DNA of 64,000 nucleotides from NCBI GenBank assembly GCA_023428135.1, contig JAEYZG010000062.1:248001-312000 (forward strand), given 5' to 3'. The position numbers and the translations under genes were made by a program. The notes below the pieces were generated by a model. It was not told the origin of the DNA and did not search any database. It worked only from the letters and a program-made list of their open reading frames with translations. This DNA is from Bacteroidota bacterium (GTDB taxonomy: Bacteria; Bacteroidota; Bacteroidia; Cytophagales; Cytophagaceae). Shown here piece after piece: positions 1 through 8,949 of the stretch. Numbering within the stretch: position 1 is the stretch's first letter; each line of letters starts with the position of its first letter.

Positions 1-2063
1 GAATCAGAATCGCCCCGATAAAACATATCAAAGATTCTGTTTATGATTTTTGAATTGATTCCCCTACCATTGTCTTCCACTATAATCTCAATACCATTAC
101 TAACATCTCTAACAGTTACTTTAATCAGAAGCTTTCTCAGCAGAGATTTATATTTTATTGAATTCTCAAAGAGGTTCTGAAAGATCGAAACAAGCAATTC
201 TTCATCAGAAAAAAATGGAGTTTTAAGATCAACATTCAACTCAAGCCTGGGAAGATCATGTGCCTGCTGATAAATCAAGGTATCCAGCACCTCCGGTACC
301 AGCCTGTTGAAGTCAATTTCTACAAACTCTAACACATTGCTTTTTATCCTTATTATCTTCATAAGGTTAAGCAAAGAACTGTCGAGTTTTTTTGTGCATT
401 TTTCTATAAGTGAAAAATATTCAATAGCCTTTTCATCCTTCACTTCATTTTTAGCAACCATTGTAAGCCCAATTACTGAAGAAAGTGGACCTTTTAGATC
501 ATGAGAAGCCATATACAAAAACTTAGACAACTCATCTGCAATCTTATTCGTTTCATCTCTGCTTTTCTTTAGTTCAGATGCATCAATAACAAACACTACC
601 CCCAAATTATTTATCCCTCTCAATATAGCAGATGCAACAAGCACAGATACCTTACTCCCATCTCTGCATAGATATTCTTTTTCATAAGGTCTAATGAAAC
701 CGTTTTTCATAAACTCTTCAACAGCCTTCTCATCCCTCCATAAATATTCTTCCGGAGTTAAATCCTTCCAATACATTTCCTTCTCTTCAAATTGTTCCTT
801 AGTATATTTTATAATATCTAAAAACTTTGAATTGACCTCCACTATTCTATAACTTGAATCTGTAAATGCAATACCTATCATTTGTGTGTTAAACAAACTG
901 CGGAACTTTGCTTCACTCTTCTTTATCTCTTCCTCAGCTAATTTCTGAGCGGTAATATCTTTAATGGAAATGTGTGTAGATTTTCCATCTGCCAATTCAA
1001 AATATGTTATTTCTACCTCTGCCGGGAATTCGTTGCCGTGAGTATCAGAAAAAAACAGCTCAAATGTTTTCTCTGCCTCTTCCTTATTATTGATTCTTCT
1101 AATCCGTTCATTGATTGTTTCAACAGAAGATGGAGCTAATAGAACTGTGGGCGATTTTCCTATCAGATCATCGGCTGAGCTGTATCCAAACCTTTTTAAT
1201 AATGCATCATTTACGAGTATGATTTTGTAGTCTTTTGATATAAGGTTGGCGCGTTGAGATTTCTCAAACAACATTCTGAATCGCTCCTCTGAATTCTTTA
1301 ACTCCCTCTGATATTTGATCTTTAGAGTAATATCAGTAAATGTTCCAATGTACCCTTTTACATTTCCATTATTGTCAAATAAAGGAGTACCATGGATCAT
1401 CACATTCAGTATTTTCCCATTCTTAGAAATCAATTCACCTTCAAAAACAGAAGTTACATCATCTAACCCATTCTGACGTTGATTCCTCATCGTATCGATA
1501 CTTCTTGGAGTAAAAAAATCAAAATAGGTTTTTCCCTTTATGTCATCAATAGACGAAAGGTTCAACATAGTACACATACATTTATTGAGATATAAAGTAA
1601 AGCCCATCATATCAACTTCCCATATACCAACATCTATCTCGTCCATTATTAATTCAAACTTTTTTCCTCCAGGATTAAATTCTTCTGTAGCCTTTGGCAA
1701 ATTCTTGACAAGCATTAGAACACTTGTACGTTCATCATGATCATCTTTAAAAGGAAGGTAGGAGAACCTGAACAACTTATGGGAATATATAGAAAATGGA
1801 CTTAGAGTTAAATCTGTTAATTCTTTGGAATTTCCATTTAACGCTTCGTTGATACAAGTGATGTGCTCCGAATTTCTCAAAGAAGGAAACCGGTCAGTAA
1901 TCACACATCCCAGCGCATCATTTTTTGTGATACCAAAAATATATTCTGCTTCAGAATTTATGTTAAAAATTCTCAAATCTGAATCCAGCAACAGATAACC
2001 TAGTTGCTCATGCCTTGCAAGCAATTCAGCCAATTGTAAGGAGGCATTGTTCTTTCGGGTCAT
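1..2063 (-). CDS. Multi-PAS sensor histidine kinase, C-terminus cut by window edge
   Basis: About 687 residues are visible from the ATG at 2063; the gene runs off the left edge. No signal peptide or membrane segment is seen, so it is probably cytoplasmic. Order: a short PAS-like region (about 10-60), then three clearer PAS domains (about 125-245, 250-370, 375-490), a dimerisation/phosphoacceptor helix with HDLKGPLSSV near 510, and the ATPase start with the N box (NSIKY) and G1 box (EDNGRGI). The final G2 box lies outside the window. The HDLK-x-PL H box and the Bacteroidota-style ATPase match the two big kinases at 23-30 kb, so these are likely paralogues. Nothing visible shows its signal or its regulator. 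Confidence 0.9.
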   Translation of the reverse strand, partial: MTRKNNASLQLAELLARHEQLGYLLLDSDLRIFNINSEAEYIFGITKNDALGCVITDRFPSLRNSEHITCINEALNGNSKELTDLTLSPFSIYSHKLFRFSYLPFKDDHDERTSVLMLVKNLPKATEEFNPGGKKFELIMDEIDVGIWEVDMMGFTLYLNKCMCTMLNLSSIDDIKGKTYFDFFTPRSIDTMRNQRQNGLDDVTSVFEGELISKNGKILNVMIHGTPLFDNNGNVKGYIGTFTDITLKIKYQRELKNSEERFRMLFEKSQRANLISKDYKIILVNDALLKRFGYSSADDLIGKSPTVLLAPSSVETINERIRRINNKEEAEKTFELFFSDTHGNEFPAEVEITYFELADGKSTHISIKDITAQKLAEEEIKKSEAKFRSLFNTQMIGIAFTDSSYRIVEVNSKFLDIIKYTKEQFEEKEMYWKDLTPEEYLWRDEKAVEEFMKNGFIRPYEKEYLCRDGSKVSVLVASAILRGINNLGVVFVIDASELKKSRDETNKIADELSKFLYMASHDLKGPLSSVIGLTMVAKNEVKDEKAIEYFSLIEKCTKKLDSSLLNLMKIIRIKSNVLEFVEIDFNRLVPEVLDTLIYQQAHDLPRLELNVDLKTPFFSDEELLVSIFQNLFENSIKYKSLLRKLLIKVTVRDVSNGIEIIVEDNGRGINSKIINRIFDMFYRGDSD

Positions 2064-2285
2064 CGAATTCTTTTATCGTTAGAGGAGTTTTCAACAGAAA
2101 AAACCTGGGGCTACTATATACTTTTCTAATTACTTTTCAACTACTGTAAATATAAACAACTGCAAATCAAGAGTAAACCCAGAAGACAAATGTTAATAAG
2201 TTGTTCAAAATTAGCTATGTTATCAAATAAAAAAAACTCTTATTTTTAAAATTAGCTTTTACAAATTTCTTTTAAATCTTCACAG

Positions 2286-3530
2286 ATGGATTCATTGCAG
2301 GTTCTTCAGAATGTATTTGGGTATTCCGCTTTCAGGTTTGAGCAGGAAAATGCAATCAGGAGCATATTATCAGGAAGAGACACGTTTGTCCTTATGCCTA
2401 CTGGTGGTGGCAAATCTCTTTGCTATCAGGTTCCAGCTCTTGTATTTGATGGATTAACGATCGTAGTATCACCCCTGCTTGCCCTCATGAAAGATCAGGT
2501 AAATACCCTTAGGGCTAAAGGAGTAGAAGCTGCCTGCCTCAATTCCACTATAGGAGTAAGTGAACGACTGGATACACTTGAGAAAATTGAAAACCAACAA
2601 TTAAAAATTTTATATCTGGCTCCTGAAAGATTCTTTGGTGAAGAAAACGAACTGATGGAGTTATTAAAGTCGGTTAAAGTTTCCCTAATAGCAGTTGATG
2701 AGGCTCATTGTATTTCCCAATGGGGCCATGACTTCAGGCCTGAGTTTCTGCAACTGGGAGAGCTTCGTAATAAATTTCCCGGAGTACCTGTTATTGCTTT
2801 AACAGCTACGGCAGATGACCTTACAAGAAAAGATATCATTCAACAGCTGCAGCTGAAGGATCCGGAAATATTGGTAGCCGGCTTCAACAGACCCAATATT
2901 AAATACCATGTAAGGGCGAAAAAAGATGGCTATGCCAAGCTGGTTTCCTACCTGAGACCCAGGAGGCATCAATGCGGAATCATTTATGTTTTCTCAAGAA
3001 AATCAGCTGAAGAGCTTGCTGCAAAACTTCGTCTTGAGGGATACAATGCAAGACCCTATCATGCCGGCCTTGACAAATGGGTAAGGGATCAGAACCAAGA
3101 TGCTTTTATCAAAGGGGAAGTAAAAATCATTGTTGCTACCATTGCCTTCGGAATGGGAATAGACAAACCTGATGTCAGATATGTGGCACATATGGATTTG
3201 CCTAAAAATATTGAAGGATATTATCAGGAAACCGGGAGAGCAGGACGGGATGGCAATCCTAGTGAAGCTATACTCTTCTACAGCAGTGGTGACGTAACAA
3301 AAATGAAACGGTATGTAGAAGTTGAAAATAACTCAGAACAAACAGCGCTCATGTTTAAAAAGCTGGGCAGAATGGCTGAGTTCTGTGAAATAAATACCTG
3401 CAGAAGAAAATATTTACTGGAGTATTTCGGCGATACATATGCCCCTGATAATTGCGGTTCCTGCGATGTTTGCATGAATGCGAATGAAAACCCCCAGACT
3501 CAGTTATTTTCGCCCTACACAGCACAATAA
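2286..3530 (+). CDS. recQ: Short RecQ-family ATP-dependent DNA helicase
   Basis: A superfamily 2 3'-5' DNA helicase of the RecQ type, acting in recombination and repair. Visible motifs: Walker A TGGGKSLC (39-46), motif II DEAH (138-141) followed by the RecQ-specific CISQWGHDFRP, motif III TATA, and motif VI QETGRAGRDG. The protein ends just after a four-cysteine zinc-binding region (about 367-395). At 414 residues it lacks the winged-helix and HRDC domains found in typical RecQ proteins of about 600-700 residues, so it may be a paralogue of a full-length RecQ elsewhere. The stop codon lies 3 bp before the next gene, suggesting co-transcription with the MtfA-like gene. Confidence 0.9.
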   Translation: MDSLQVLQNVFGYSAFRFEQENAIRSILSGRDTFVLMPTGGGKSLCYQVPALVFDGLTIVVSPLLALMKDQVNTLRAKGVEAACLNSTIGVSERLDTLEKIENQQLKILYLAPERFFGEENELMELLKSVKVSLIAVDEAHCISQWGHDFRPEFLQLGELRNKFPGVPVIALTATADDLTRKDIIQQLQLKDPEILVAGFNRPNIKYHVRAKKDGYAKLVSYLRPRRHQCGIIYVFSRKSAEELAAKLRLEGYNARPYHAGLDKWVRDQNQDAFIKGEVKIIVATIAFGMGIDKPDVRYVAHMDLPKNIEGYYQETGRAGRDGNPSEAILFYSSGDVTKMKRYVEVENNSEQTALMFKKLGRMAEFCEINTCRRKYLLEYFGDTYAPDNCGSCDVCMNANENPQTQLFSPYTAQ

Positions 3531-3533
3531 ATA

Positions 3534-4337
3534 ATGGTTCCTGCTTTTTATCTATTCCTATTCATTTTTCTGGTAATCGCAATTGCAGGAATTGTTCTTT
3601 TTATTTCTATCTGGATAAAAAGTGAGAAAAAGAAAAAAAAGAAAATTCTGAATGCCCCATTTCCTGAAAGCTGGAAAGAATTTCTGAACAAAGAAATAGC
3701 TTTCTACCGTGACCTTGACGATCTTCAAAAAATAAGATATGAAAACAAGATTAAATTATTTCTCAATGATATAAGAATCACCGGAGTAGAAATTGAAATA
3801 AGTGATGAGCTTCGGCTACTGGCTGCTTCGAGCGCTATTATCCCTATATTTTATTTTGATGAATGGGACTATTTCAATCTGGTTGAAATTCTCATTTATG
3901 ATGAAGAAGTGAACCCCAATCAGCCCAATGATCCTGAGCGTGGCGGAACTTTACTCGGACAGGTGAGGCCTTTTCAAAACAGGCATATTATGCTTTTGTC
4001 CATGCAATCCCTCATTCGTGGGTTTGCATCTATGAATGGCAGGGATAATCTTGGCTTTCATGAATTCGCCCATCTCATAGATGAAACAGACGGATCTATT
4101 GATGGCATTCCAAAATCAATATTACCCCCTAGCCTGGTCAGGCCTTGGACAGACCTGATGTATAAGGAAATCGAAAAAATCAAAAGGGGACAATCTGATA
4201 TAAATCCATATGGAGTTACCAATTCTGCAGAATTTTTCGCTGTTGTTTGTGAGTATTTTCTCGAAAATCCGGATAAGTTTAAAATTAAACATCCTGAATT
4301 ATATTCTATCCTAAGCACTGCTTTTAAAAGATCATGA
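3534..4337 (+). CDS. MtfA-like zinc metallopeptidase (family M90)
   Basis: One N-terminal membrane segment (about 5-28) is followed by a lysine-rich stretch and a soluble domain. HEFAH (176-180) followed by a D-x-x-x-G-x-x-x-G-I-P pattern and a downstream ENSAEFF-type glutamate (E233) match the zinc ligands of MtfA, the peptidase first described as regulating glucose PTS in enterobacteria. Family membership is fairly secure, but the physiological role here is unknown: the E. coli Mlc circuit is not expected in this phylum. It sits 3 bp after recQ and is probably translated from the same message. E. coli MtfA is soluble, so the membrane anchor differs from it. Confidence 0.83.
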   Translation: MVPAFYLFLFIFLVIAIAGIVLFISIWIKSEKKKKKKILNAPFPESWKEFLNKEIAFYRDLDDLQKIRYENKIKLFLNDIRITGVEIEISDELRLLAASSAIIPIFYFDEWDYFNLVEILIYDEEVNPNQPNDPERGGTLLGQVRPFQNRHIMLLSMQSLIRGFASMNGRDNLGFHEFAHLIDETDGSIDGIPKSILPPSLVRPWTDLMYKEIEKIKRGQSDINPYGVTNSAEFFAVVCEYFLENPDKFKIKHPELYSILSTAFKRS

Positions 4338-4573
4338 ATATGAGTAAAATACAGATTTGATGCCCTTAAACTAGTTTTTTCATAAACACATCTTTGTTAA
4401 ATCCAAACAAAAAGTATTTCATGCCGGTTATTTACTCACATGGTTAATTAATAATACCCAAAAGGCTGAGTTGATGAAACTGAATATTTATCTCGTATTA
4501 ATCACTGCGTCTGAAATTACAGAAACCACCTTTATCAGCCTTTGTAAAGACTAACGGAAATGATTAAACTAAA

Positions 4574-4816
4574 ATGGAAGAGAAAATTCTAATTACCGAA
4601 GCAATTGAACTGAAACCGGAACACATATTAAGAAATCCCAAAGGAAGGATATACAAGGTTAATTCCTATCATCAAAATAAAAACAGTTTCAGACTTAGCC
4701 CCTATCCTATAGGACAGGAAGAAGAAAACCCGATCAGCCTTATCATCACGAAAGAAGCATTGATCGCAAAAAAATGGGAACTAATAACAGAAAAAGACAT
4801 CAAGCTTTCAGCATAA
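4574..4816 (+). CDS. Small hypothetical protein (80 aa)
   Basis: An 80-residue, charged, soluble-looking protein with no cysteine, signal peptide or membrane segment. I do not recognise the family. Its middle (KGRIYKVNSYHQNKNSF) looks like short beta strands. It has its own 236-bp upstream gap, in which I see no clear promoter. The stop codon lies in the loop of a perfect hairpin with a T-tract, so the gene has a terminator built into its end, which supports it being real. It converges on the DUF4239-like gene. Confidence 0.6.
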   Translation: MEEKILITEAIELKPEHILRNPKGRIYKVNSYHQNKNSFRLSPYPIGQEEENPISLIITKEALIAKKWELITEKDIKLSA

Positions 4817-4834
4817 TGAAAGCTTGATTTTTTT
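4801..4834. terminator. Hairpin terminator overlapping the stop codon of the 80-aa gene
   Basis: Perfect 10-bp inverted repeat, arms 4801-4810 and 4817-4826, with a 6-nt loop holding the TAA stop, then a run of Ts on the plus strand. It lies between convergent genes. Confidence 0.8.
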
Positions 4835-5654
4835 ATACCTTTATATGCCTCTTCTCTATTGTTTTTCTCAATTCTATCAGACTTTCCTGACTAACTAATA
4901 TAAATCCCCTTCTAGGCCTATCCAGATCCATTATCACTACGAGAATAGAACATACAAAAAAGGAGAATAAAATGGTAAAAAAGATATGTCTGTCTGTCGC
5001 TATTCCACAACTATAACCAATAGCAACATTAGTTAATACAGAAATAAGAAACAAAAGAAATAGTATAAGCTCAGGAACATGGTTTTCCATTGCTATGTAT
5101 CGCTTGTTGCTTGCATTAACTAGTTTATTCAGGGATTCCAGAACTACCACCGCCTGATAATCAGGAAGCTCTTTCGTAATATCAGGAGCATAGGACCACA
5201 ATTCATTCTGAATCTCCCTTGTCTGTCTGTTGACTGCCGATACCTTGGACTCATCAAGTCTTGGCTGATAAAACAAAAGTCGGATATCAATATATTCTCT
5301 TAATACATTATGCAATTTCATCCTGGTAGAATCAGGCAAAAGATCACATCTGAAATAAGCTGTCTCTAAAGCATCTGTTTCTTCAGCCATCAAAGCTCGT
5401 CCATCATTAAACCTGCCAACAGCCATTGCAAAAGTAAATGCAATCATAAGCCCAAGAAGACTAATCAAACCTACCTGAAAATTTGCAACCACATTTCTCC
5501 TCTTTGCATCTCTCACCGCAGGGCTTTTTATACCCATCCTGAAACCTGCTTCAAAACCAGCAAACATGAGTATCAGCACGACAAGGACGATGTACCATTC
5601 ACTAATCCAGAACAGGAACATTTTAGTCACTATAATGAAAACTGCTGGTGTCAT
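4833..5654 (-). CDS. Membrane protein, DUF4239/bestrophin-like
   Basis: 273 residues with hydrophobic segments at about 5-30, 55-82, 195-215 and 220-245, the loop between the second and third being soluble and helical. The arrangement (two membrane helices, a helical cytoplasmic region rich in charged residues including ETDALETAYFR, then two more helices) resembles the DUF4239 'bestrophin-like' family. I assign that family from memory of its pattern, so moderate confidence only. No transport substrate can be named. The gene is 71 bp upstream of the LytTR regulator stop on the same strand and converges with the 80-aa gene. Confidence 0.6.
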   Translation of the reverse strand: MTPAVFIIVTKMFLFWISEWYIVLVVLILMFAGFEAGFRMGIKSPAVRDAKRRNVVANFQVGLISLLGLMIAFTFAMAVGRFNDGRALMAEETDALETAYFRCDLLPDSTRMKLHNVLREYIDIRLLFYQPRLDESKVSAVNRQTREIQNELWSYAPDITKELPDYQAVVVLESLNKLVNASNKRYIAMENHVPELILFLLFLISVLTNVAIGYSCGIATDRHIFFTILFSFFVCSILVVIMDLDRPRRGFILVSQESLIELRKTIEKRHIKV

Positions 5655-5725
5655 AAGTTAAAACAATTACCTCAATGAATACTCATTGTATTTATTGATG
5701 TTTAAAAATAGCTGATGAAAAAAAA

Positions 5726-6475
5726 CTAAAAATTAAGGGTCTTCTTTAATACGGAATAGTTGCTTCTGCTTACAGGAATTTTAGCTCCGTTGTGTAAGAC
5801 GATAAGATGGCTGTCCTTTTCATATGGCTCAATCTGAGTAATTTCATTGAGATTAACAATATAGGATCTGTGTACCCTCATAAATATTGAAGGATCAAGA
5901 GCTTCTTCGAAATACTTCATCGTTTGCTGTTTCAAAAATTTCCCTGCTGCACAATAAATCATAACATAATCGTCCTGTGCTTCAAGGTAAAATATTTCTT
6001 CAACCTGAACCACATTGATTTTATTGCCGGTTTTAACTGCAATCCTTTCAAGTGCCCCTTCCTTCTGCTTTAAGCTGTTGTTGATTCCTGAAACATCATT
6101 CACTGATCCATTTTGCTTAAGTCTTGCTTTTGCTTTTTTAACAGCCTGCTCAAAACGCTCTCTGGAGTAAGGCTTCAGAAGATAGTCAGCGGCATTCATT
6201 TCAAAAGCTTTGAGTGCATATTCATCATAAGCTGTTGAAAAAATAATCAAAGGAGGACTTTCTATCAACTCCAGCATTTCAAAGCCTGTAAGCTTTGGCA
6301 TTTGTATATCCAGGAAAAGAAGATCCGGTTGCAATTCCTGAATTGATTTTAATGCGGAAAAACCATCTCCACATTCAGCTATTATTTCCATTTCAGGATC
6401 ATCTTTAAGATATGATCTGATAAGGCTTCTTCCAAGTGGTTCATCATCAGTAATGATTATTTTATATTTGCTCAT
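5726..6475 (-). CDS. LytTR-family response regulator
   Basis: A two-component response regulator. The receiver domain (1-120) has the acidic pair D10-D11, phosphoacceptor D56 in FLDIQMP, and the conserved lysine in LLKPYS. The C-terminal LytTR DNA-binding domain (about 140-249) contains YLEAQDDYV and VHRSYIVN, typical of LytR/AlgR proteins. Its ATG overlaps the stop of the upstream kinase (ATGA, 6472-6475), so the two are translationally coupled and form a pair. LytTR regulators often control envelope or extracellular functions; the LiaF-like protein heading the operon fits an envelope-stress role, but this is inference. Confidence 0.93.
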   Translation of the reverse strand: MSKYKIIITDDEPLGRSLIRSYLKDDPEMEIIAECGDGFSALKSIQELQPDLLFLDIQMPKLTGFEMLELIESPPLIIFSTAYDEYALKAFEMNAADYLLKPYSRERFEQAVKKAKARLKQNGSVNDVSGINNSLKQKEGALERIAVKTGNKINVVQVEEIFYLEAQDDYVMIYCAAGKFLKQQTMKYFEEALDPSIFMRVHRSYIVNLNEITQIEPYEKDSHLIVLHNGAKIPVSRSNYSVLKKTLNF

Positions 6476-7527
6476 ATTTGTTTTTGAGGAATAAAAACAT
6501 CTACACGAAATTTATGATGTTCTCTGTTAACTTTCAACAAGTCAGATCTGCCAAAGGTAAGAAATAGTCTTTGCGACACATTTTTCAACCCAATTCCTTT
6601 GCGACTTTCCTTTTTTACTTCCTGCTCACATGAGTTTTCGATAGATATATGCAGCTGGCCATTTGTTAGTTCAGCATGGATTGAAATCACAATACTTTCA
6701 AGACTTTCATATACCCCATGCTTCACGGCATTCTCCACCAGAGGCTGCAGTAACATAGGTGGTATTAAGGATCCGTTCACAGAATCCTTTATATCTGATT
6801 CTATCTGCAACTTTTCTCCGAAACGAATTTTTTCAATATCAAGATACAAATTTATGGCTTCAAGCTCTTCTTCAATATTGACAAAGGAAGTCTTACTCTG
6901 ATCCAGAGACGTTCTTAGAAAGGTGGAGAGGTTGACAATCATGTTACCTGCAGCTTTCGGATCCAATATCGTCAAGGCATTAATAGAATTGAGACTGTTG
7001 AAAATAAAATGAGGATTGAGCTGAGACTTCAACATCGACAGCTCTGTTTCCTGAATCGCAGACTTCAGTTCAACCTCTTTTAACTGCTTTTCCTTTATCG
7101 TCCTGGAAAACATTATCAGATAATAACTCAATATAAAGGCTAGGAAATAAAAGATTCCGGATATACACCTCCAAGGTAAAGATGAATCAAGGAACTCTAA
7201 ATATTCATGATTTCCAGTGTTTATCGAGTTCAATATCAAATAACCTGAACCAACAGATAATAATACATATACCACTGCCGCTCCCAAGTAATTTGTACAG
7301 ATAAAATAGAAAGTCTGATTTTCAAAATTAAGATACCTGACCATATACCAAAGGCTTAGGCCAGTGAAGGAAAATAAAAAATTAAAAACCACTGAATCCA
7401 ATACTGCCTGGAGAAGGGACTGTTGATATAAAATAAATACTATCACTGTATGAGCAATTGAAATCAATACCCAAACAGTGATATAAAAATAAAGCTGTTT
7501 AATTTTTCCGGTAAAAGGGTGAATCAT
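6472..7527 (-). CDS. LytS-type sensor histidine kinase (His_kinase family)
   Basis: Four to five N-terminal membrane helices (about 10-145) are followed by a coiled coil and a His_kinase domain with QLNPHFIFNSLNSIN; the phosphoacceptor histidine is about H173. The ATPase part has NAVKHG and GIGLKNVSQRL. This is the LytS/YehU class without a periplasmic sensor domain. I chose ATG 7527 rather than the TTG at 7548: AAGAGGG lies about 8 nt upstream, and the start falls 1 nt after the stop of the LiaF-like gene. It is coupled to the LytTR regulator downstream by a 4-bp overlap. Confidence 0.92.
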   Translation of the reverse strand: MIHPFTGKIKQLYFYITVWVLISIAHTVIVFILYQQSLLQAVLDSVVFNFLFSFTGLSLWYMVRYLNFENQTFYFICTNYLGAAVVYVLLSVGSGYLILNSINTGNHEYLEFLDSSLPWRCISGIFYFLAFILSYYLIMFSRTIKEKQLKEVELKSAIQETELSMLKSQLNPHFIFNSLNSINALTILDPKAAGNMIVNLSTFLRTSLDQSKTSFVNIEEELEAINLYLDIEKIRFGEKLQIESDIKDSVNGSLIPPMLLQPLVENAVKHGVYESLESIVISIHAELTNGQLHISIENSCEQEVKKESRKGIGLKNVSQRLFLTFGRSDLLKVNREHHKFRVDVFIPQKQI

Positions 7528-7528
7528 C

Positions 7529-8302
7529 TTACCCTCTTTTAATTTCAACGCCTCCCATTACCAAAGTTCCTTTAAGCACAATCTCTGCAGCAGGATCAAT
7601 GTAGGCATTTTTATCTTTAGGTGCTGCTTTATCTTCAAAACCTCCCATAATTGTAACCAGTTCAGAACGAACATTCCACTCGTGTGGCACAACCATTGTC
7701 AAACCTCCGCAGACTGCAACAATATTAATTACATTGTTTTCTTTTGAAAGGTAGCAATTGGTAAGGTCTATTTCAGCTCCTCCAAAGATTGCTGTTACTT
7801 TTCCTCCTTTAAAATCATATGAGCTAATTTGTTTTTCAGCTCCGCTAAAGATGACAGTAGTTTCCATATAATTTTCTTCAGTTATATCTATTGTTGAATC
7901 CCGTTTAAAATCAATTAATATTTTTTTTTTTGGAAAGATCATTTTGAAAAAAATTCCTAAACCTATTAGTATGAGAATTGCAGGCCATATTTTCCCAAAC
8001 TCTAACTTAGGAATATTCAGCGCTTCGGGCAATATAAAGAAAGTACCTATTGCAGCCATAGTAAGCCCGAACATCCAATTTCGAAGTAGAATATTATATA
8101 TACCAAAGACAATCAAAAGCATTTTCCAGGTGTATACATAAGGGGGAAGTAATAATATTTCAAGGTTCTTAAATAATAGAACTGCTCCGATACCAATAAA
8201 AAACAGGGCTGACCAGAAAGCATCTATAGATGAGTTTTTCGTATTTGAATAATGATCTTTTTTCATATTTTTTCTGCTTGACAAGTCAAAAATAGAAAGC
8301 AT
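7529..8302 (-). CDS. LiaF-like membrane protein (DUF5668 plus LiaF C-terminal domain)
   Basis: Four hydrophobic segments in the first ~120 residues are followed by a soluble beta-rich C-terminal domain (about 140-257) with repeated glycine-rich turns (IFGGAEIDL, VCGGLTMVVP, IMGGFEDKA), as in LiaF/'cell wall-active antibiotics response' proteins. In Firmicutes LiaF inhibits a LiaS-type kinase; here the gene heads an operon with a LytS-like kinase and LytTR regulator, so an analogous inhibitory role is plausible but inferred. An in-frame ATG at 8266 (MKKDHY) may be the true start. An 11-A run at the junction of the membrane and soluble parts (7921-7931) could allow slippage. Confidence 0.8.
   Translation of the reverse strand: MLSIFDLSSRKNMKKDHYSNTKNSSIDAFWSALFFIGIGAVLLFKNLEILLLPPYVYTWKMLLIVFGIYNILLRNWMFGLTMAAIGTFFILPEALNIPKLEFGKIWPAILILIGLGIFFKMIFPKKKILIDFKRDSTIDITEENYMETTVIFSGAEKQISSYDFKGGKVTAIFGGAEIDLTNCYLSKENNVINIVAVCGGLTMVVPHEWNVRSELVTIMGGFEDKAAPKDKNAYIDPAAEIVLKGTLVMGGVEIKRG
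7921..7931 (-). other. 11-A homopolymer inside the LiaF-like gene
   Basis: On the coding strand a run of 11 A encodes P124-K-K-K. Adding one A gives a stop after three further codons; removing one gives a stop after one further codon. Either product would keep only the membrane part. Candidate slippage site, not proven. Confidence 0.45.
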
Positions 8303-8396
8303 ATAAAAAAATAAAAATTAAAAATCGGTGAGTTTCAAAAAAATACCGGTAAGTGGAATAAATTTTATCAGCTCTGATTATCTGACATCAATAATT

Positions 8397-8900
8397 TCAG
8401 ATATCATCTTCCTCATGCCTGGAGTTGAACTTCTCAGTTCCAACGTCCAAAACATAATTCATTTCTTCTCTTACTGCAATCAATGCTATTCCTGATTCTG
8501 AAATCAATAACAGTGTTGCATAGAATACTAGGCCTGAACCAAATATCCCAAGGACCAAAGGCAGCCATGTAAAACGAATATTCACTATTTCCACAATGCC
8601 TATACAAATACTGGTAGCAACGAAATCACTCAGAGCTACATAGAGTATAGTCATAGCTCTTTGTAATAACCTTGTTCTTCGGGTAACCTTACTTAACTGA
8701 TTATAAACATGTTCTTTTTCCGAAAGTGCTTTTGGGGTAAATAAATTTCTGATCAGTCTTTCAGACAAGTTCCTGGCACGATCAATATTCCTGCCCAGGC
8801 GCTGACTGGTAGCCACAATGAGCGAAGTAGTAGCCAGAATCAGCACCGCAGGTGTGATCATGGCTGTAAGTATAGTTAATGCAAGAGATACATCTTTCAT
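8397..8900 (-). CDS. DUF2721 family membrane protein
   Basis: 167 residues with a hydrophobic N-terminal segment (about 5-30), the family-like stretch SQRLGRNIDRARNL, a charged helical region (about 50-78), and two further membrane helices (about 80-105 and 115-142). The layout and the arginine-rich loop match DUF2721, a family of unknown function. An acidic tail follows. It lies 94 bp upstream of the LiaF-like gene on the same strand and 49 bp downstream of the Pnkp-like phosphatase, so it could be in either transcript. Confidence 0.8.
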   Translation of the reverse strand: MKDVSLALTILTAMITPAVLILATTSLIVATSQRLGRNIDRARNLSERLIRNLFTPKALSEKEHVYNQLSKVTRRTRLLQRAMTILYVALSDFVATSICIGIVEIVNIRFTWLPLVLGIFGSGLVFYATLLLISESGIALIAVREEMNYVLDVGTEKFNSRHEEDDI

Positions 8901-8949
8901 AAGATTCAGCCTAACCCTCTTTAATTTCTCTTTTAATTCAAACTAAATT

